Assembly (NCBI RefSeq): GCF_036784765.1
Contig: NZ_CP136651.1
Span: forward strand, 2,418,001 to 2,482,000
Direction: 5' to 3'
From: Novosphingobium sp. ZN18A2
GTDB lineage: Bacteria; Pseudomonadota; Alphaproteobacteria; Sphingomonadales; Sphingomonadaceae
DNA: 64,000 nt
The notes beneath the pieces are model-generated. The model saw nothing but the letters and a program-made list of their open reading frames with translations. It was not told the origin of the DNA and made no database searches. The translations under genes and the position numbers were made by a program. This document shows, piece after piece, positions 43,880 through 52,189 of the stretch. Every line of letters begins with the position of its first letter. Within the stretch, counting starts at the first letter, position 1.

Positions 43880-45400
43880 ATGGCGTTACTGAGCGTAATC
43901 CGGCGCTGGCATTTCCGTGATGGGATGCCGATCCGGGAGATTGAGCGACGGACCGGTCTCTCGCGTAATACGATCCGCAAGTATCTTCGCAGCGGTGCGG
44001 TTGAGCCCAGGTTCAAGGTGCCCGACCGGCTAAGCAAGCTGGACCCGTTTGCCGAGAAGCTGGCGGGATGGTTGCGGATCGAGGCTGGCCGCTCGCGCAA
44101 GCAACGGCGCACGGTGAAGCAGATGCACGCCGATCTCGTCGCCCTGGGCTTCGATGGTTCCTACGGCCGTGTTGCGGCCTTTGCGCGCAACTGGAAGGCC
44201 GACCGGCAGCGTGATTCCCAGACCAGCGGGCGCGGGACCTTCGTGCCGCTGGTGTTCCAGCCAGGCGAAGCGTTCCAGTTCGACTGGAGCGAGGACTGGG
44301 CGATCATTGCCGGCAAGCAGACCAAGCTGCAGGTGGCGCACACCAAGCTGTCGCACAGCCGGGCGTTCATCGTCAGGGCCTATCTGCTCCAGACCCACGA
44401 GATGCTGTTCGATGCGCTGACCCAGGCCTTCCGGGTGCTCGGCGGTGTGCCGCAGCGCGGGATCTTCGATAACATGAAGACCGCGGTAGATCGGATCGGC
44501 AGTGGCAAGGCGCGACAGGTCAACGCCCGGTTCGCGGCCATGGCCAGCCATTACCTGTTCGAGCCCGAGTTCTGTAATCCGGCTTCGGGGTGGGAGAAGG
44601 GGCAGGTCGAGAAGAACGTCCAGGATGCCCGCCGCCGGCTATGGCAGCCGATGCCCAGCTTCCCCGATCTCGATGCGCTCAATGCCTGGCTCGAAGAACG
44701 CTGCATCGCGCAATGGGGGCAGATCGCACATGGCGCGTTGCCCGGCAGCATCGCCGATGTGCATGCCGCGGAGGTCGCCAGCCTGATGCCGCTGGGGCGG
44801 CCCTTCGACGGCTTCGTCGAGCATACCAAGCGGGTATCGCCGACCTGCCTCGTAAACTTCGAGCGCAACCGTTACTCGGTGCCGGCCTCCTTCGCCAACC
44901 GCCCGGTGAGCCTGCGGATTTACCCGGACCGGATCGTCATCGCCGCCGAGGGCCGGTTCCTGTGTGAGCACGAGCGGATCATCGAGCGGGGCCATCATCT
45001 TCCCGGGCGGACCATCTATGACTGGCGGCACTATCTGGCGGTGATCCAGCGCAAGCCTGGCGCTCTGCGCAACGGCGCGCCGTTTACCGAGATGCCCGAT
45101 GCGTTCCGCCAGTTGCAGGGATATCTGCTCAAGCGGCCCGGCGGCGACCGGGAGATGGTCGAGATCCTCTCGCTGGTCCTGCACCATGACGAACAGGCAG
45201 TGCTGTGCGCCGTCGAACTGGCGCTGGAGGGCGGTGTTCCAACCAAGACCCATGTGCTCAACATCCTGCATCGGCTGACCGACGGCAAGGCGCCGCCAGC
45301 ATCACCCATCGACGCGCCACAAGCCCTGCGCCTTGCCCAGGAGCCGCTCGCCGACGTCGGCCGCTATGATAATCTGCGGGGGCTGCGCCATGCGTCATGA
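43880..45400 (+). CDS. istA: IstA transposase (IS21 type 2, copy C)
   Basis: A DDE transposase of about 506 residues with an N-terminal helix-turn-helix ([19 protein letters not shown]) and integrase core ([25 protein letters not shown], and a later glutamate in [16 protein letters not shown]). I chose the ATG at 43880 because GGAG lies nine bases upstream; the frame opens at 43820. It ends at LRGLRHAS, overlapping istB by 11 bases. Reading is intact here, unlike in copy D. Confidence 0.92.
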   Translation: MALLSVIRRWHFRDGMPIREIERRTGLSRNTIRKYLRSGAVEPRFKVPDRLSKLDPFAEKLAGWLRIEAGRSRKQRRTVKQMHADLVALGFDGSYGRVAAFARNWKADRQRDSQTSGRGTFVPLVFQPGEAFQFDWSEDWAIIAGKQTKLQVAHTKLSHSRAFIVRAYLLQTHEMLFDALTQAFRVLGGVPQRGIFDNMKTAVDRIGSGKARQVNARFAAMASHYLFEPEFCNPASGWEKGQVEKNVQDARRRLWQPMPSFPDLDALNAWLEERCIAQWGQIAHGALPGSIADVHAAEVASLMPLGRPFDGFVEHTKRVSPTCLVNFERNRYSVPASFANRPVSLRIYPDRIVIAAEGRFLCEHERIIERGHHLPGRTIYDWRHYLAVIQRKPGALRNGAPFTEMPDAFRQLQGYLLKRPGGDREMVEILSLVLHHDEQAVLCAVELALEGGVPTKTHVLNILHRLTDGKAPPASPIDAPQALRLAQEPLADVGRYDNLRGLRHAS

Positions 45401-46169
45401 TCCCGCCAGCGCTGCCGTGGAGGTCATGCTGCGCGGCCTCAAGATGTACGGCATGGCCCAGGCGGTGAGCGATCTCATCACCCAGGGCGCCCCGGCCTTC
45501 GATGCCGCCGTGCCGATCCTCTCGCAGTTGCTCAAGGCCGAGATGGCAGAACGCGAGGTCCGGTCCATTGCCTACCAGATCAAGGCCGCCCGGTTCCCCG
45601 CCTACAAGGATCTGGCCGGGTTCGACTTCGCATCCAGCGAAGTGAACGAGGCCCTGGTGCGCCAACTGCACCGTGGCGAGTTCATCGATGGCGCTGACAA
45701 TGTCGTACTGATCGGTGGCCCTGGAACCGGCAAGACTCACATGGCCACTGCCCTGGGTATACAGGCCGTGGAACACCACCGCAGGAAGGCACGGTTCTTC
45801 TCCACCGTCGACCTGGTCAACATGCTTGAACAGGAAAAGGCCATGAACAAGGCTGGCCAGCTTGCCGAGCGCCTGCTGCGCCTCGACCTCGTAATCCTCG
45901 ACGAGCTCGGATACCTGCCGTTCAGCCCGTCAGGCGGGGCGCTGCTGTTCCACCTCCTCTCCAAGCTCTACGAGCAGACCAGCGTGATCATCACCACCAA
46001 CCTCAGCTTCAGCGAATGGGCTGGCGTGTTCGGCGATGCCAAGATGACCACCGCACTGCTCGACCGGCTCACCCACCACTGCCACATCCTGGAAACCGGC
46101 AACGACAGCTTCCGGTTCCGGGCCAGCTCCGCGGCTCCCAAAACCAGAAAGGAACAATCACCCGCTTGA
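45390..46169 (+). CDS. istB: IstB ATPase (IS21 type 2, copy C)
   Basis: A 259-residue AAA+ helper ATPase: Walker [15 protein letters not shown], Walker [17 protein letters not shown], and sensor [13 protein letters not shown]. The start [14 protein letters not shown] overlaps the end of istA. It is intact and probably functional. Confidence 0.93.
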   Translation: MRHDPASAAVEVMLRGLKMYGMAQAVSDLITQGAPAFDAAVPILSQLLKAEMAEREVRSIAYQIKAARFPAYKDLAGFDFASSEVNEALVRQLHRGEFIDGADNVVLIGGPGTGKTHMATALGIQAVEHHRRKARFFSTVDLVNMLEQEKAMNKAGQLAERLLRLDLVILDELGYLPFSPSGGALLFHLLSKLYEQTSVIITTNLSFSEWAGVFGDAKMTTALLDRLTHHCHILETGNDSFRFRASSAAPKTRKEQSPA

Positions 46170-46255
46170 CCCTACCCGCTCATCGCGGGAAACACACATC
46201 CAACCGGGTCACTTCTCGATGAAAATCCCGGGTCAACTCTCAACGGAAATCAACA

Positions 46256-46607
46256 GCTTGGTATAGCCCAGCTTGTGCAGCACCCGCAGGTGCCTGCGCA
46301 CGGACTTCAACGGCATGTCGAGGTGCTCGGCGATGAAGGCGTCCGTCAGGAGCTCGTCATCGACCCCGTCCACCACGAGCAGGAAGATCTTGACCTGGCT
46401 CGTGGTCAGGTTTTCGAGCTTCTCTTTCTGGACGAAAGCGACCACGCCGTCCTTGTCATAGGGCGCGATCACGTCCCAATCGAAGGTGTAGAGCTGCCGG
46501 AAAGGCGGCTTGGTGTCTTTGTTGAACGGCAGCACGTTGCTGCTCGGATCAGGCGCGGGCTTCACCTGGTTGGGAGCATCGGCGGAACGGTTGTTGAAGT
46601 TGGCCAT
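46256..46607 (-). pseudogene. Winged-helix-like protein, 3' end cut by IS21
   Basis: The protein begins MANFNNRSADAPNQVKPA and includes a helix-turn-helix-like segment (LTDAFIAEHLDMPLKSVRRHL) typical of winged-helix regulators. The native reading ends at GYTKL; the residues after that (LLISVES) come from the IS21 terminal repeat. The true C-terminus is lost. It may be a plasmid- or phage-type regulator. It has a mostly helical N-terminal part without a recognised family. Confidence 0.6.
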
Positions 46608-46734
46608 AAGGACCCTCGTATTCGGCGCGGCACACATGCTTGTAGACCGCTTCGCCGTCCCCCAATGCTGTTGTCACGACCTGTGGGCAGCAAAGCGGAA
46701 TTCACTGCCTCTCTTCTGAAATCGTCCATGCTGC

Positions 46735-48222
46735 CTAGCCAGCCTCCCCATCCGGTGCGGTCATGTCGGCCATGGTGTGGAGCAGGTTGGCCGTGGAGAG
46801 CAGGAGGTCATTCCAGGCGAGCCGCTCGAGCCAGTGCGGCGGGATGCCCGAGAGGCCATGGAGCGCACCGGCCAGCTGGCCGGTGATTGCCGCGGTGGTG
46901 TCGGCATCGTCGCCAAGGTTGGCGGCAAGAAGGACCGCATCGGCAAAAGTGCCGGTCCGCGCCACGCACCACAGCGCTGCCTCGAGCGAATGCGCGACAT
47001 AGCCCGAGGACTTGATGGCATCGCGCGCCTTGCCGCGCCATGAGCCCGCCATGATCGGGGCGATGGCCCCGGCATAGGGGCCGGTGCGGGTCCGCAGGAC
47101 CTGGCTGCGCGGGTGGCCGGTGATGGTCTCGGCGAGCACATCGGCGAAGGCCACGCAGGCATCGACCGCTTCGGGCGTGCCGTGCGTGGTGCGGCTCTGG
47201 CGCGCGGCATGGTCGCGGCGCTTGTCTGCATCCCACAGGTAGCGCAGCGCCACCGGCGCCAGCCGCATCAGGCTGCCGTTGCCCGCGCTCATCGGATCGG
47301 TCGATCCGGCGATGGGATTACCACTGGCCTTGAACCGCTGCAGTGCCTGCCGGGTGGTCACGCCGATATCGAAGCAGGTGCCGGTGCACGAGTTCTCGCC
47401 TTCCTCGTACCACTTGAGGAAGCGCGCCATGAGCTCGTCCTCGAAGGGCCCCACGGACTGGAACGTCTCGGCCAGTGCCAGCGCCATCGCGGTATCGTCG
47501 GTCCACTCCCCCGGCTCGAGCCCGAACGGGCCTCCGCCTGTCATGTCGGTAAGCAGCGGCTGGCTGTCGCGCCGGGTGAACTCGAGCGTGGTGCCGATGG
47601 CATCGCCGACGGCAAGGCCGAGCAATGCGCCGCGCGCGCGGTCGAGCACCGCATCATCGCTACGGTCGGGCGCCTCCTCGGGGATTTCTTCGCGGCAGAA
47701 GAGATGCGCGCCCTGCTCCGCGGTCTCGATGGCACCGGGCCGAGCTTCGCGGACCATGTCCTTGGCTTCCCTGTCGCTCACGCCCAGTTCGATCAGCAGG
47801 CGAGCGGCAACCGTCCCTGCCCGGCCCAGCCCGCCCTTGCAGTGAACCAGCACGTTGAACCCATCGCGCAGGATCGCGCGCAGCTCAGGCCCCTTCTCGC
47901 GCCAGGCATGCTCGAAGGCAAAGCCCGGCACGCCCGCATCGCGGATCGGCAGGTGGTACCAGGCCATGTGTGCTTGGACCACCGCTGCGCCGAGATCGCG
48001 CACGCCGAGGCTTTCCAGTTCATGCTCTTCAACCAGCGTCACCACGGCCGCCGCGTTCCAGCGCCGGATCGCCTCGACATCGAGCGCGAGGTCCCTGTTC
48101 CAGCTACCTGTTGCCGCACTCGCCTGCTTCTTGCCCGGGCAGAACGTGATCCCGATCAGTCCCTGCCCTTCATCGGCCTGGACTTCGGCGATCTGCAATG
48201 GATGGCTGGTGCTTGTGCGCAT
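46735..48222 (-). CDS. Fusion: dual-specificity/tyrosine phosphatase + ADP-ribosylglycohydrolase
   Basis: The N-terminal ~180 residues are a cysteine-based phosphatase domain with the P-loop VLVHCKGGLGRAG (catalytic Cys128, Arg134). The C-terminal ~300 residues are an ADP-ribosylglycohydrolase (DraG/MACROD-unlike fold): GLAVGDAIGTTLEF, PGEWTDDTAMALALAE with the first metal cluster, and NLGDDADTTAAITGQLAGAL with the second. Together they could remove ADP-ribose and phosphate groups from proteins or nucleic acids, or act on ADP-ribose derivatives. The start at 48222 has AGGGGA upstream; the frame opens at 48264. It is a single gene isolated between two IS21 copies. Confidence 0.85.
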   Translation of the reverse strand: MRTSTSHPLQIAEVQADEGQGLIGITFCPGKKQASAATGSWNRDLALDVEAIRRWNAAAVVTLVEEHELESLGVRDLGAAVVQAHMAWYHLPIRDAGVPGFAFEHAWREKGPELRAILRDGFNVLVHCKGGLGRAGTVAARLLIELGVSDREAKDMVREARPGAIETAEQGAHLFCREEIPEEAPDRSDDAVLDRARGALLGLAVGDAIGTTLEFTRRDSQPLLTDMTGGGPFGLEPGEWTDDTAMALALAETFQSVGPFEDELMARFLKWYEEGENSCTGTCFDIGVTTRQALQRFKASGNPIAGSTDPMSAGNGSLMRLAPVALRYLWDADKRRDHAARQSRTTHGTPEAVDACVAFADVLAETITGHPRSQVLRTRTGPYAGAIAPIMAGSWRGKARDAIKSSGYVAHSLEAALWCVARTGTFADAVLLAANLGDDADTTAAITGQLAGALHGLSGIPPHWLERLAWNDLLLSTANLLHTMADMTAPDGEAG

Positions 48223-48516
48223 GGACGTTTCCCCTGTTCTCGATGACGGGGAGACGTGATCCATAGGTTGCCGAACCTTACAACAACTGTATGGTTCTGC
48301 TCATATTATTTGCTATATCCGTTCCCGGTTACACAGCCAGTTCGCGCAATCGCGGCGCCATGGCGCACGGTGTGACCGGTCAACCGGGTTTCTGATTGCG
48401 CGTTCATGACCAACAAATCATCCTGATTGGACGGGGCGTATTTTGCCTATCCTCCCAGTGGTGTCAAGCGAACCGAGGATTTGACCCCTTGGGCGAACTG
48501 AAGAACTGACCCCCTG

Positions 48517-49314
48517 TCATTGCGGTGCGGTTGCGGTGTTGTCGAGCGCAGATCCGGCCTTCTGCAGAAGGCCGGATCTGCGCTTTTCGCGAAGTCGGTA
48601 GCTGTCCCCGCGGATGGTGATCACGGTGGAGTGGTGGAGCAGGCGATCCAGGATCGCGGTTGCGACGACCGGATCGCCGAACACGCTGCCCCATTCGCCG
48701 ACCGAACGGTTTGAGGTGATCAGGATCGATCCCTTCTCGTAACGGCGCGATACCAGCTGGAAGAACAGGTGAGCCGCGTCGGCTTCGAACGGCAAGTAGC
48801 CGAGTTCATCAATGATCAGCAGTTTCGGCCGGCTCAGCAACGTGAGTTGCTTATCGAGATTCCCGTCCATGTGGGCTTTGGCCAGAAGGGCCACGAGCGT
48901 TGCTGCCGTGACGAACTGGACCGAGTAGTTCTGCCGGATCGCCTCACGTCCCAGCGCCACCGCCAAGTGCGTTTTCCCCGTCCCGGGCGGCCCCAGGAAC
49001 AGCGTCGTGTCACCGTGTGCGATCCAGCGGCACGTCGCCAGTTCCCGGATTTGCCCTGGATCCAGCGAAGGCTGCGCATCGAACTCGAAGCCGTCGAGTT
49101 CGCGCACGAAGGGGAACTGGGCGATCTTGCTCGCCATGGAGATCCGCCGTTCATCGCGCCGAGCGATTTCGCGTCCGACCAGGAACGCGAGCGCTTCGCG
49201 CAAGGTCATGTCCGAGCGTGCGGCTTCGTCGAGCAGCGTATCCAGCTGATCGCGGATTGCGGTCAGCTTCAGCCGGTCCAGCATGGCGATGAGGGTCTCG
49301 TGATCGACTGCCAT
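48517..49314 (-). CDS. istB: IstB ATPase (IS21 type 1, copy B)
   Basis: The same 265-residue AAA+ ATPase as at 14149-14946 (Walker A GPPGTGKTHLA, Walker [13 protein letters not shown]). Its start overlaps the istA stop by one base. It is intact. Confidence 0.93.
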   Translation of the reverse strand: MAVDHETLIAMLDRLKLTAIRDQLDTLLDEAARSDMTLREALAFLVGREIARRDERRISMASKIAQFPFVRELDGFEFDAQPSLDPGQIRELATCRWIAHGDTTLFLGPPGTGKTHLAVALGREAIRQNYSVQFVTAATLVALLAKAHMDGNLDKQLTLLSRPKLLIIDELGYLPFEADAAHLFFQLVSRRYEKGSILITSNRSVGEWGSVFGDPVVATAILDRLLHHSTVITIRGDSYRLREKRRSGLLQKAGSALDNTATAPQ

Positions 49315-50597
49315 CACCATGCCCCTCCCGCAACCGCTTCGTATTCGGCGAGCGGCCGCAACAGCGCGGGCGGCGCAGCCGGCGGCATTGTCGCGCGCCC
49401 GGGCGCGGCACCGACGAGCCCAGCCAGATGCGCCCGTTCGATAACCCGCTGCCGGCGACCCTCGCATTGGGCATGATCGGCCACGACCTCGCCGGCATGA
49501 CGGACGATGACGCGACCGCCCAGAACCACGACCTGAACCGTCTCGCCGACGAGACGCCACGGGACCGAGTAGCTGTTGGTGTCGAGGTCGATCGCGCAGT
49601 CGGAGCGCACCTTGCGGGCCAGGTCGCGCAGCTGGCCGAACGGTGCGCGTCCGCTGAGCGGACGCAGGGCATTCGCCTCATCGGCAAAGCGCACGATTGG
49701 CAGTTCGCCAGTGGTGCCGTGAACGCGCATGTCGGCAACCTCCCGGTTCCATTGATCCAGGTGGGCAACGAACGCGCCCCAGCTCGCGAAGCGGCGGCCT
49801 GCGATGGCATTGCGCTTCACATAGCCGACGCCGCGTTCATCCTTGCCCTTCGTTCGGGCTCGATACGGAGCGCACGCCCTTGGACTGAAGCCCCAGTAGC
49901 GCGCGAAGGCATGGAGCCGGGTATTGAACCGAACCTCGCGGGTCGCTGCATCATGATGGTCGACCAGGGCTCGCGCATTGTCGAACAAGACCTCGGTCGG
50001 CACGCCGCCGAACCGCAGGAACGTGCCCTCCATCCCTTCGAACCAGTCCGCCTGCCGCTCCCGGAGCGAAGGCCGGATATGCATCCGCCGCGAGTAACCC
50101 AGCGTCGCCACGAACAGGTGGATCTTGACCCGCTCATCGCCGATCCAGACCCTGGTGTCGCCGAAGTCGATCTGCAGCTGATGCCCAGGGCGAGTCTCGA
50201 AGCGCACCGTCGCCTTCTTGTGCGCCCTCAATTCGCGCCGCCAGGGCTGGACCCGCAGCTCGACAGAACGCAGCCCGATCACGATCCCGTGCTCGCTCGC
50301 CAACTCCTGGCGGATAACATCGGCATTCCCGTTGTGCCGGAAGAACCGTTCGCGAAGCCAGTCATCCAAGCCGTCAAAGGCCGACTTGCGCGGTGCCTTG
50401 GCAAACGGCACGACGCCCCCGGCGCGAAGGTAGCGGCGCACCGTGTTGCGCGCGCAGCCAAATTCCTTCGACAGCCGCTTGGCTCCCCAGCCAAGTTCAT
50501 GCAACCGCACCATCGCGGCCACCTCGTCCGGTTGAAGCATCTCTTCTCCCTGCACAGCAATCGCCTGTGCCGGGATTTCTGATGTCCCTATCGTCAT
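49314..50597 (-). CDS. istA: IstA transposase, intact (IS21 type 1, copy B)
   Basis: The 427-residue IstA has the N-terminal helix-turn-helix and the DDE core (QLQIDFGDTRVWIG, EVLFDNARALV, and a later glutamate). The correct C-terminus, HAGEVVADHAQCEGRRQ followed by VIERAHLAGLVG, is the standard IstA end. The additional C compared with copy A keeps the frame open. GGAGGGAC precedes the start. Confidence 0.94.
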   Translation of the reverse strand: MTIGTSEIPAQAIAVQGEEMLQPDEVAAMVRLHELGWGAKRLSKEFGCARNTVRRYLRAGGVVPFAKAPRKSAFDGLDDWLRERFFRHNGNADVIRQELASEHGIVIGLRSVELRVQPWRRELRAHKKATVRFETRPGHQLQIDFGDTRVWIGDERVKIHLFVATLGYSRRMHIRPSLRERQADWFEGMEGTFLRFGGVPTEVLFDNARALVDHHDAATREVRFNTRLHAFARYWGFSPRACAPYRARTKGKDERGVGYVKRNAIAGRRFASWGAFVAHLDQWNREVADMRVHGTTGELPIVRFADEANALRPLSGRAPFGQLRDLARKVRSDCAIDLDTNSYSVPWRLVGETVQVVVLGGRVIVRHAGEVVADHAQCEGRRQRVIERAHLAGLVGAAPGRATMPPAAPPALLRPLAEYEAVAGGAW

Positions 50598-50675
50598 CTG
50601 TCCCTCCTCTTGTCGAACCCAGAGGGGGTCAGTTCTCAGATTCGGAAGGGGGGCAGTTTCTCACTTCGCCTGACA

Positions 50676-51052
50676 AGTGGACTAGCCCGGATATCTCACA
50701 CCACCATTTGATTTGACGTATGGGCGGGCTTTTCGCGGTCTTTCGGCGGCGACAGCGGCGGCCACGAGGCGTGGCGGCAGCTCAAGGGAGCATTTTGGCA
50801 GTTGCGGGGCGAGGAGCACCGTTCCCGCGATGGCGGGTGGAGCGAGGCAGCGGATTTCGGACTGTGCGCTGTCTGTTTCGTCAGCGCGCCGCGGCAGTTC
50901 GCAAGGCGAGATGTTCCAAGATGGGGACCAAATAGCCACCACGTGGACACGAGCTAAAAGCGCCAACGGCGAGAAGCGACAGAGCTTGCACACCCCCGAC
51001 CTCATCGTCCACGTTCGTTATTTGTTCTGCCCTATTGCAAAGTGCCTCAGTG
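50676..51052. other. Short unassigned stretch between IS21 copy B and the restriction-like operon
   Basis: About 380 bases with no convincing gene. An open plus-strand frame (from 50713) runs through into 51210, but it is antisense-like and not recognised. A direct GC-rich stretch around 50735-50790 may be the edge of another rearranged element. Confidence 0.4.
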
Positions 51053-51069
51053 TGCTGCAAGGTGCAGCA
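51053..51069 (+). promoter_or_regulatory. Palindromic operator-like site before the RHH gene
   Basis: TGCTGCA and TGCAGCA are separated by AGG, 15 bases before the RHH start codon. A perfect 7-bp dyad in this position is typical of an autoregulatory site for a ribbon-helix-helix dimer. Confidence 0.5.
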
Positions 51070-51083
51070 AAAGGGGAATCGCG

Positions 51084-51290
51084 ATGGCAGCCAAAAATCG
51101 TGTCACGGTCAATCTTGAGGACGAAGAATACGAAGCCCTCGTCGACGTTGCGACGAGAGCCGATCGCTCGATTGCGTGGGTTGGAAGGCAGGCAATCGTG
51201 GAGTTCCTAGCGTCTCAAGAAAGGAAGGAAGTGCCCCTCCTCGCGGCTGCAGGAACGGGCAGTTCATTCCTTGGAAAGCCGAAGGGATGA
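51084..51290 (+). CDS. Ribbon-helix-helix DNA-binding protein
   Basis: A 68-residue protein whose first half (NRVTVNLEDEEYEALVDVAT, then SIAWVGRQAIVEFL) matches the Arc/CopG ribbon-helix-helix fold. An AAGGGGA ribosome site is present. Its stop overlaps the methyltransferase start as ATGA, so it is the first gene of a four-gene operon and likely its regulator. The C-terminal tail is short and proline-free. Confidence 0.75.
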   Translation: MAAKNRVTVNLEDEEYEALVDVATRADRSIAWVGRQAIVEFLASQERKEVPLLAAAGTGSSFLGKPKG

Positions 51291-52189
51291 AGTATCTCGG
51301 CGGCGACATTTACCAGGGTGATTGCCTTGATGTTATGGCTGACTTGCCCGATCAGTCGGTTGATTTAATCCTTTGCGATCTGCCATATGGCACCACGCAA
51401 AATAAGTGGGACAGCGTTATTCCGCTAGACGAGCTTTGGTCCCAATATCGAAGGATCATCAAGCCAAAAGGCGTGATCGCCTTGTCATCGCAGGGCATCT
51501 TTACGGCGCGACTGATGCTGAGCAATGAGGCTTGGTTCAAATACAAATTCGTGTGGGTGAAAAGCAAGCCGACGAACTTCCTCAACGCGCGTCGGCAACC
51601 CCTTCGACAGCACGAGGACATCTGTATTTTCTACGGCAGGCAGCCGGATTACAGGCCAGTCATGTCGAAAGGTGAACCTTACGACAAAGGCACGCGCAAG
51701 GCGCAGTATACCGGAAGCTACGGGGACTTTAAGCCTGTCCAGGTGAAGAGTGATGGCGAGCGGTTTCCGACAGATACTCTCTACTGCAAGACAGCTGAAA
51801 GCGAAGCTGGTGGCCGAGTCTGGCACCCCACCCAAAAGCCTGTGGCGCTCGGGCGATACCTCATTCGAATGTTCACAGGCGAAGGGGATGTGGTGCTCGA
51901 CAATGCATTCGGCAGCGGAAGCTTTCTTGTCGCCGCGGCACTTGAGGGGAGGCGCTTTATCGGGATTGAAAGGAATGAAGAAGTCCACCTCTTCAAGGAA
52001 GAGCGGATCGACTATATCGATGTGGCAAAAGAACGGCTTGCTGAGGTCGAGGCAGCTATGAAAGCAATGCAGCCGCCGCCGCCGCTCTTTTCTGCCTTGC
52101 AGCCGGCGGCAAGAGCTGGCCAGCCCAACCGACGCGGTATGGTAGATGTTGATGCCGTGATCCGCGATGCCGAGAGGCAAGCGGTATGA
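51287..52189 (+). CDS. DNA methyltransferase (beta-class, adenine-N6 or cytosine-N4)
   Basis: This 300-residue enzyme has catalytic motif IV (DLPYG, residues 31-35) near the N-terminus and the SAM-binding FGSGSF motif I (208-213) near the C-terminus, the beta-class order. HPTQKP at 180-185 is also typical. It would methylate an unknown DNA site. Motif IV is DLPY instead of the more common DPPY/NPPY. It follows the RHH gene and overlaps the large protein by four bases. Confidence 0.85.
   Translation: MKYLGGDIYQGDCLDVMADLPDQSVDLILCDLPYGTTQNKWDSVIPLDELWSQYRRIIKPKGVIALSSQGIFTARLMLSNEAWFKYKFVWVKSKPTNFLNARRQPLRQHEDICIFYGRQPDYRPVMSKGEPYDKGTRKAQYTGSYGDFKPVQVKSDGERFPTDTLYCKTAESEAGGRVWHPTQKPVALGRYLIRMFTGEGDVVLDNAFGSGSFLVAAALEGRRFIGIERNEEVHLFKEERIDYIDVAKERLAEVEAAMKAMQPPPPLFSALQPAARAGQPNRRGMVDVDAVIRDAERQAV

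Larger units (their letters stand above)
43767..46255 (+). mobile_element. IS21-family element, type 2, copy C
   Basis: The ends are TGTTGATTTCCGTTGAG on the left and the reverse complement on the right (TCAACA at 46250-46255). The element is 2489 bases. No target duplication is visible: GGCGGAG on the left and GCTTGGT on the right. The left flank cuts an alpha/beta hydrolase and the right flank cuts an unrelated wHTH gene, so copies have recombined. Its partner, copy D (55769-58256), is one base shorter. Confidence 0.92.
48462..50675 (-). mobile_element. IS21-family element, type 1, copy B
   Basis: This copy is 2214 bases and reverse in orientation to copy A. Ends: TGTCAAGCGAACCGAG (left) and the reverse complement of TGTCAGGCGAAGTGAG (right). 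A 5-base target duplication AGTGG is present at 48457-48461 and 50676-50680. Both genes are intact, so this is the likely active source. Confidence 0.95.

Noticed and set aside
47113..48246. 377-codon open frame on the plus strand
   Set aside because: Antisense to the phosphatase/ADP-ribosylglycohydrolase fusion.
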